The notes under the pieces: model-generated
Seen by the model: only the letters and a program-made list of their open reading frames with translations
The model's database searches: none
Told to the model about the DNA's origin: nothing
Position numbers and translations under genes: made by a program
Part shown: positions 5,535 through 6,574 of the stretch, in pieces
Numbering within the stretch: position 1 is the first letter of the stretch
How the letters are laid out: every line of letters starts with the position of its first letter
Assembly (NCBI GenBank): GCA_017420455.1
Contig: JAFOJB010000298.1
Coordinates: forward strand, 1-6,574
Source: Blautia sp.
GTDB lineage: Bacteria > Bacillota > Clostridia > Lachnospirales > Lachnospiraceae
DNA length: 6,574 nucleotides
Reading direction: 5' to 3'

Positions 5535-6574
5535 ATGAGAAAAAGAAAAATGAAAAACAGAAGCCTGATCGCGGTATCTCTGGTACTTATGCTGGCGCTG
5601 GCAGAACCATTCTGTACTTTTGCGGAATCTGCGGAAGGCACAGGTACGCCGACACCGGAGGAAGAATATCATACAGAAGCCTATGATGATCCTGCACAGA
5701 CGGATGCCCTGAAGAACTGGCCTAAGGGTCCGTCCATAGAGGCTGCGGCAGCTGTAGTCATCGATCTTGACAACGGAGGTATCCTTTATTCGAAGAATGC
5801 GGATACCAGACTTTATCCGGCCAGCATTACCAAGATCCTTACCTGTCTTCTGGCCTGTGAAAGCCTGGATATGGACAGGGTCTTTGAAATGTCGGAATCC
5901 GCCGCTTTCGGGATTGAGCCTGGAAGCTCCAGTATTTATGGGGATGCAGGTGAGATTTTTACGGTAGAACAGGCCATGATGGGCCTGATGCTGGAATCCG
6001 CCAACGAAATGGCCCTGATCCTGGGAGAGCTGTCGTGTGGATCCGTAAAAAAATTTGTGGAAAAAATGAATGCCAGAGCCCGTGCAATCGGCTGCGTCCG
6101 GACCCATTTTAATAACCCCAACGGCCTTCCGGATGAGCATCACTATACGACGGCGGGAGATATGGCAAAAATCTGTTATGCCTGCTGGGTAAATCCGATG
6201 TTCCGGAGATTTGTCACTACCGCGACATATCAGATCCCGCCCACAAACAAACAGCCGGAAACCCGGTACCTGCAGAATCATCACAGGATGATGCAGGGGA
6301 GGGATCATGCCTACGAAGGAGTTCTGGGTGGGAAAACAGGTTATACCATGGCGGCAGGGAATACCCTTGTCACTTTTGCGAAAAGAGACAATCTTTCGGT
6401 AGCCGTGGCGCTGCTGGGCGGGATTGACGGCGGCTGGTCGGATACCGCAGCACTTCTGGATTATGCTTTCGATAATTTTAACAAGGCGGCAATGTGGAAC
6501 CTGCCCAGGGATATGGACAGCATCAAAAACAAGAAGCTTCCCTGCGAGAAATATATCCTGCGGAACCTGGGAGA
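5535..6574 (+). CDS. D-alanyl-D-alanine carboxypeptidase (serine peptidase S11, PBP5/DacF type), 3' end missing
   Basis: The reading frame is open from the ATG at 5535 to the window edge, giving 346 residues without a stop. The enzyme removes the terminal D-alanine from peptidoglycan pentapeptides outside the membrane. A signal peptide is clear: basic RKRKMKNR, a hydrophobic stretch (about 10-23) and a likely cut after A30 (TFA|ES). An acidic, Thr/Pro-rich linker (31-65) precedes the catalytic domain. All three penicillin-binding motifs are present: SITK with nucleophile S97 and K100, SAN at 155-157, and KTG at 267-269 in GGKTGYT. SAN in place of the SGN of enterobacterial PBP5 is usual in Gram-positives. 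Family members normally continue into a beta-rich domain and often a C-terminal amphipathic anchor, which lie beyond the window. The gene could be dacA or the sporulation-linked dacF; sequence alone does not decide. A start at the in-frame ATG 5550 is less likely, as it lacks a ribosome site. Confidence 0.93.
   Translation, partial: MRKRKMKNRSLIAVSLVLMLALAEPFCTFAESAEGTGTPTPEEEYHTEAYDDPAQTDALKNWPKGPSIEAAAAVVIDLDNGGILYSKNADTRLYPASITKILTCLLACESLDMDRVFEMSESAAFGIEPGSSSIYGDAGEIFTVEQAMMGLMLESANEMALILGELSCGSVKKFVEKMNARARAIGCVRTHFNNPNGLPDEHHYTTAGDMAKICYACWVNPMFRRFVTTATYQIPPTNKQPETRYLQNHHRMMQGRDHAYEGVLGGKTGYTMAAGNTLVTFAKRDNLSVAVALLGGIDGGWSDTAALLDYAFDNFNKAAMWNLPRDMDSIKNKKLPCEKYILRNLG

Noticed and set aside
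4358..5641. A 427-codon minus-strand frame rich in His/Phe/Leu repeats
   Set aside because: It is the antisense of the hendecad-repeat gene; its repeats mirror the 33-bp coding units on the plus strand, and it runs across the carboxypeptidase promoter and start.
5463..6308. A 281-codon minus-strand frame
   Set aside because: It is antisense to the carboxypeptidase gene, which has a signal peptide and all three penicillin-binding motifs on the plus strand.

Overview
The window looks like chromosomal DNA of an anaerobic Firmicute, most likely a Lachnospiraceae-type clostridium. The reasons are strong AGGAGG ribosome sites, TTGACA/TATAAT promoters with TGn extensions, a long A/U-flanked hairpin terminator, balanced GC by eye, and the gene families themselves. 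The taxonomic placement is an inference from these features, not a database match.

Layout. Positions 1-261 hold no convincing gene. They carry an inverted repeat (105-140), a strong promoter (163-191) and the leader of a Si-type citrate synthase gene (262-1593, +). The end of that gene, stop codon included, is tandemly duplicated (1570-1660). A 23-bp perfect hairpin with A and T tracts on its two sides (1735-1793) then separates it from a convergent larE gene (1878-2705, -). A compact divergent promoter region (2706-2878) drives larE leftward and a two-gene unit rightward. The unit comprises a COG2509-like FAD-dependent oxidoreductase (2879-4261) and, 3 nt later, a five-helix membrane protein of the 'ABC_trans_CmpB' type (4265-5422) with a long 11-residue-repeat tail. 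A new promoter and a leader with a 21-bp tandem repeat precede a secreted D-Ala-D-Ala carboxypeptidase (5535 to the window edge), which is cut off at its 3' end.

Function. Citrate synthase feeds oxaloacetate and acetyl-CoA into citrate, presumably for glutamate synthesis. LarE makes the nickel-pincer cofactor intermediate by sulfur transfer, and it stands here without larA, larB or larC. The FAD protein and the membrane protein are probably co-transcribed and translationally coupled, but neither has a role I can name with confidence. The carboxypeptidase trims peptidoglycan stem peptides.

Most of the window is housekeeping. No mobile element, CRISPR array, tRNA or rRNA was seen. The less ordinary points are the hendecad-repeat tail, the cysteine sets in LarE and in the FAD protein, the duplicated stop-codon region of the citrate synthase gene, and repeats in two mRNA leaders. 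Two upstream in-frame ATGs, at 139 and at 2765 on the minus strand, lie upstream of or inside the promoters and are not credible starts.
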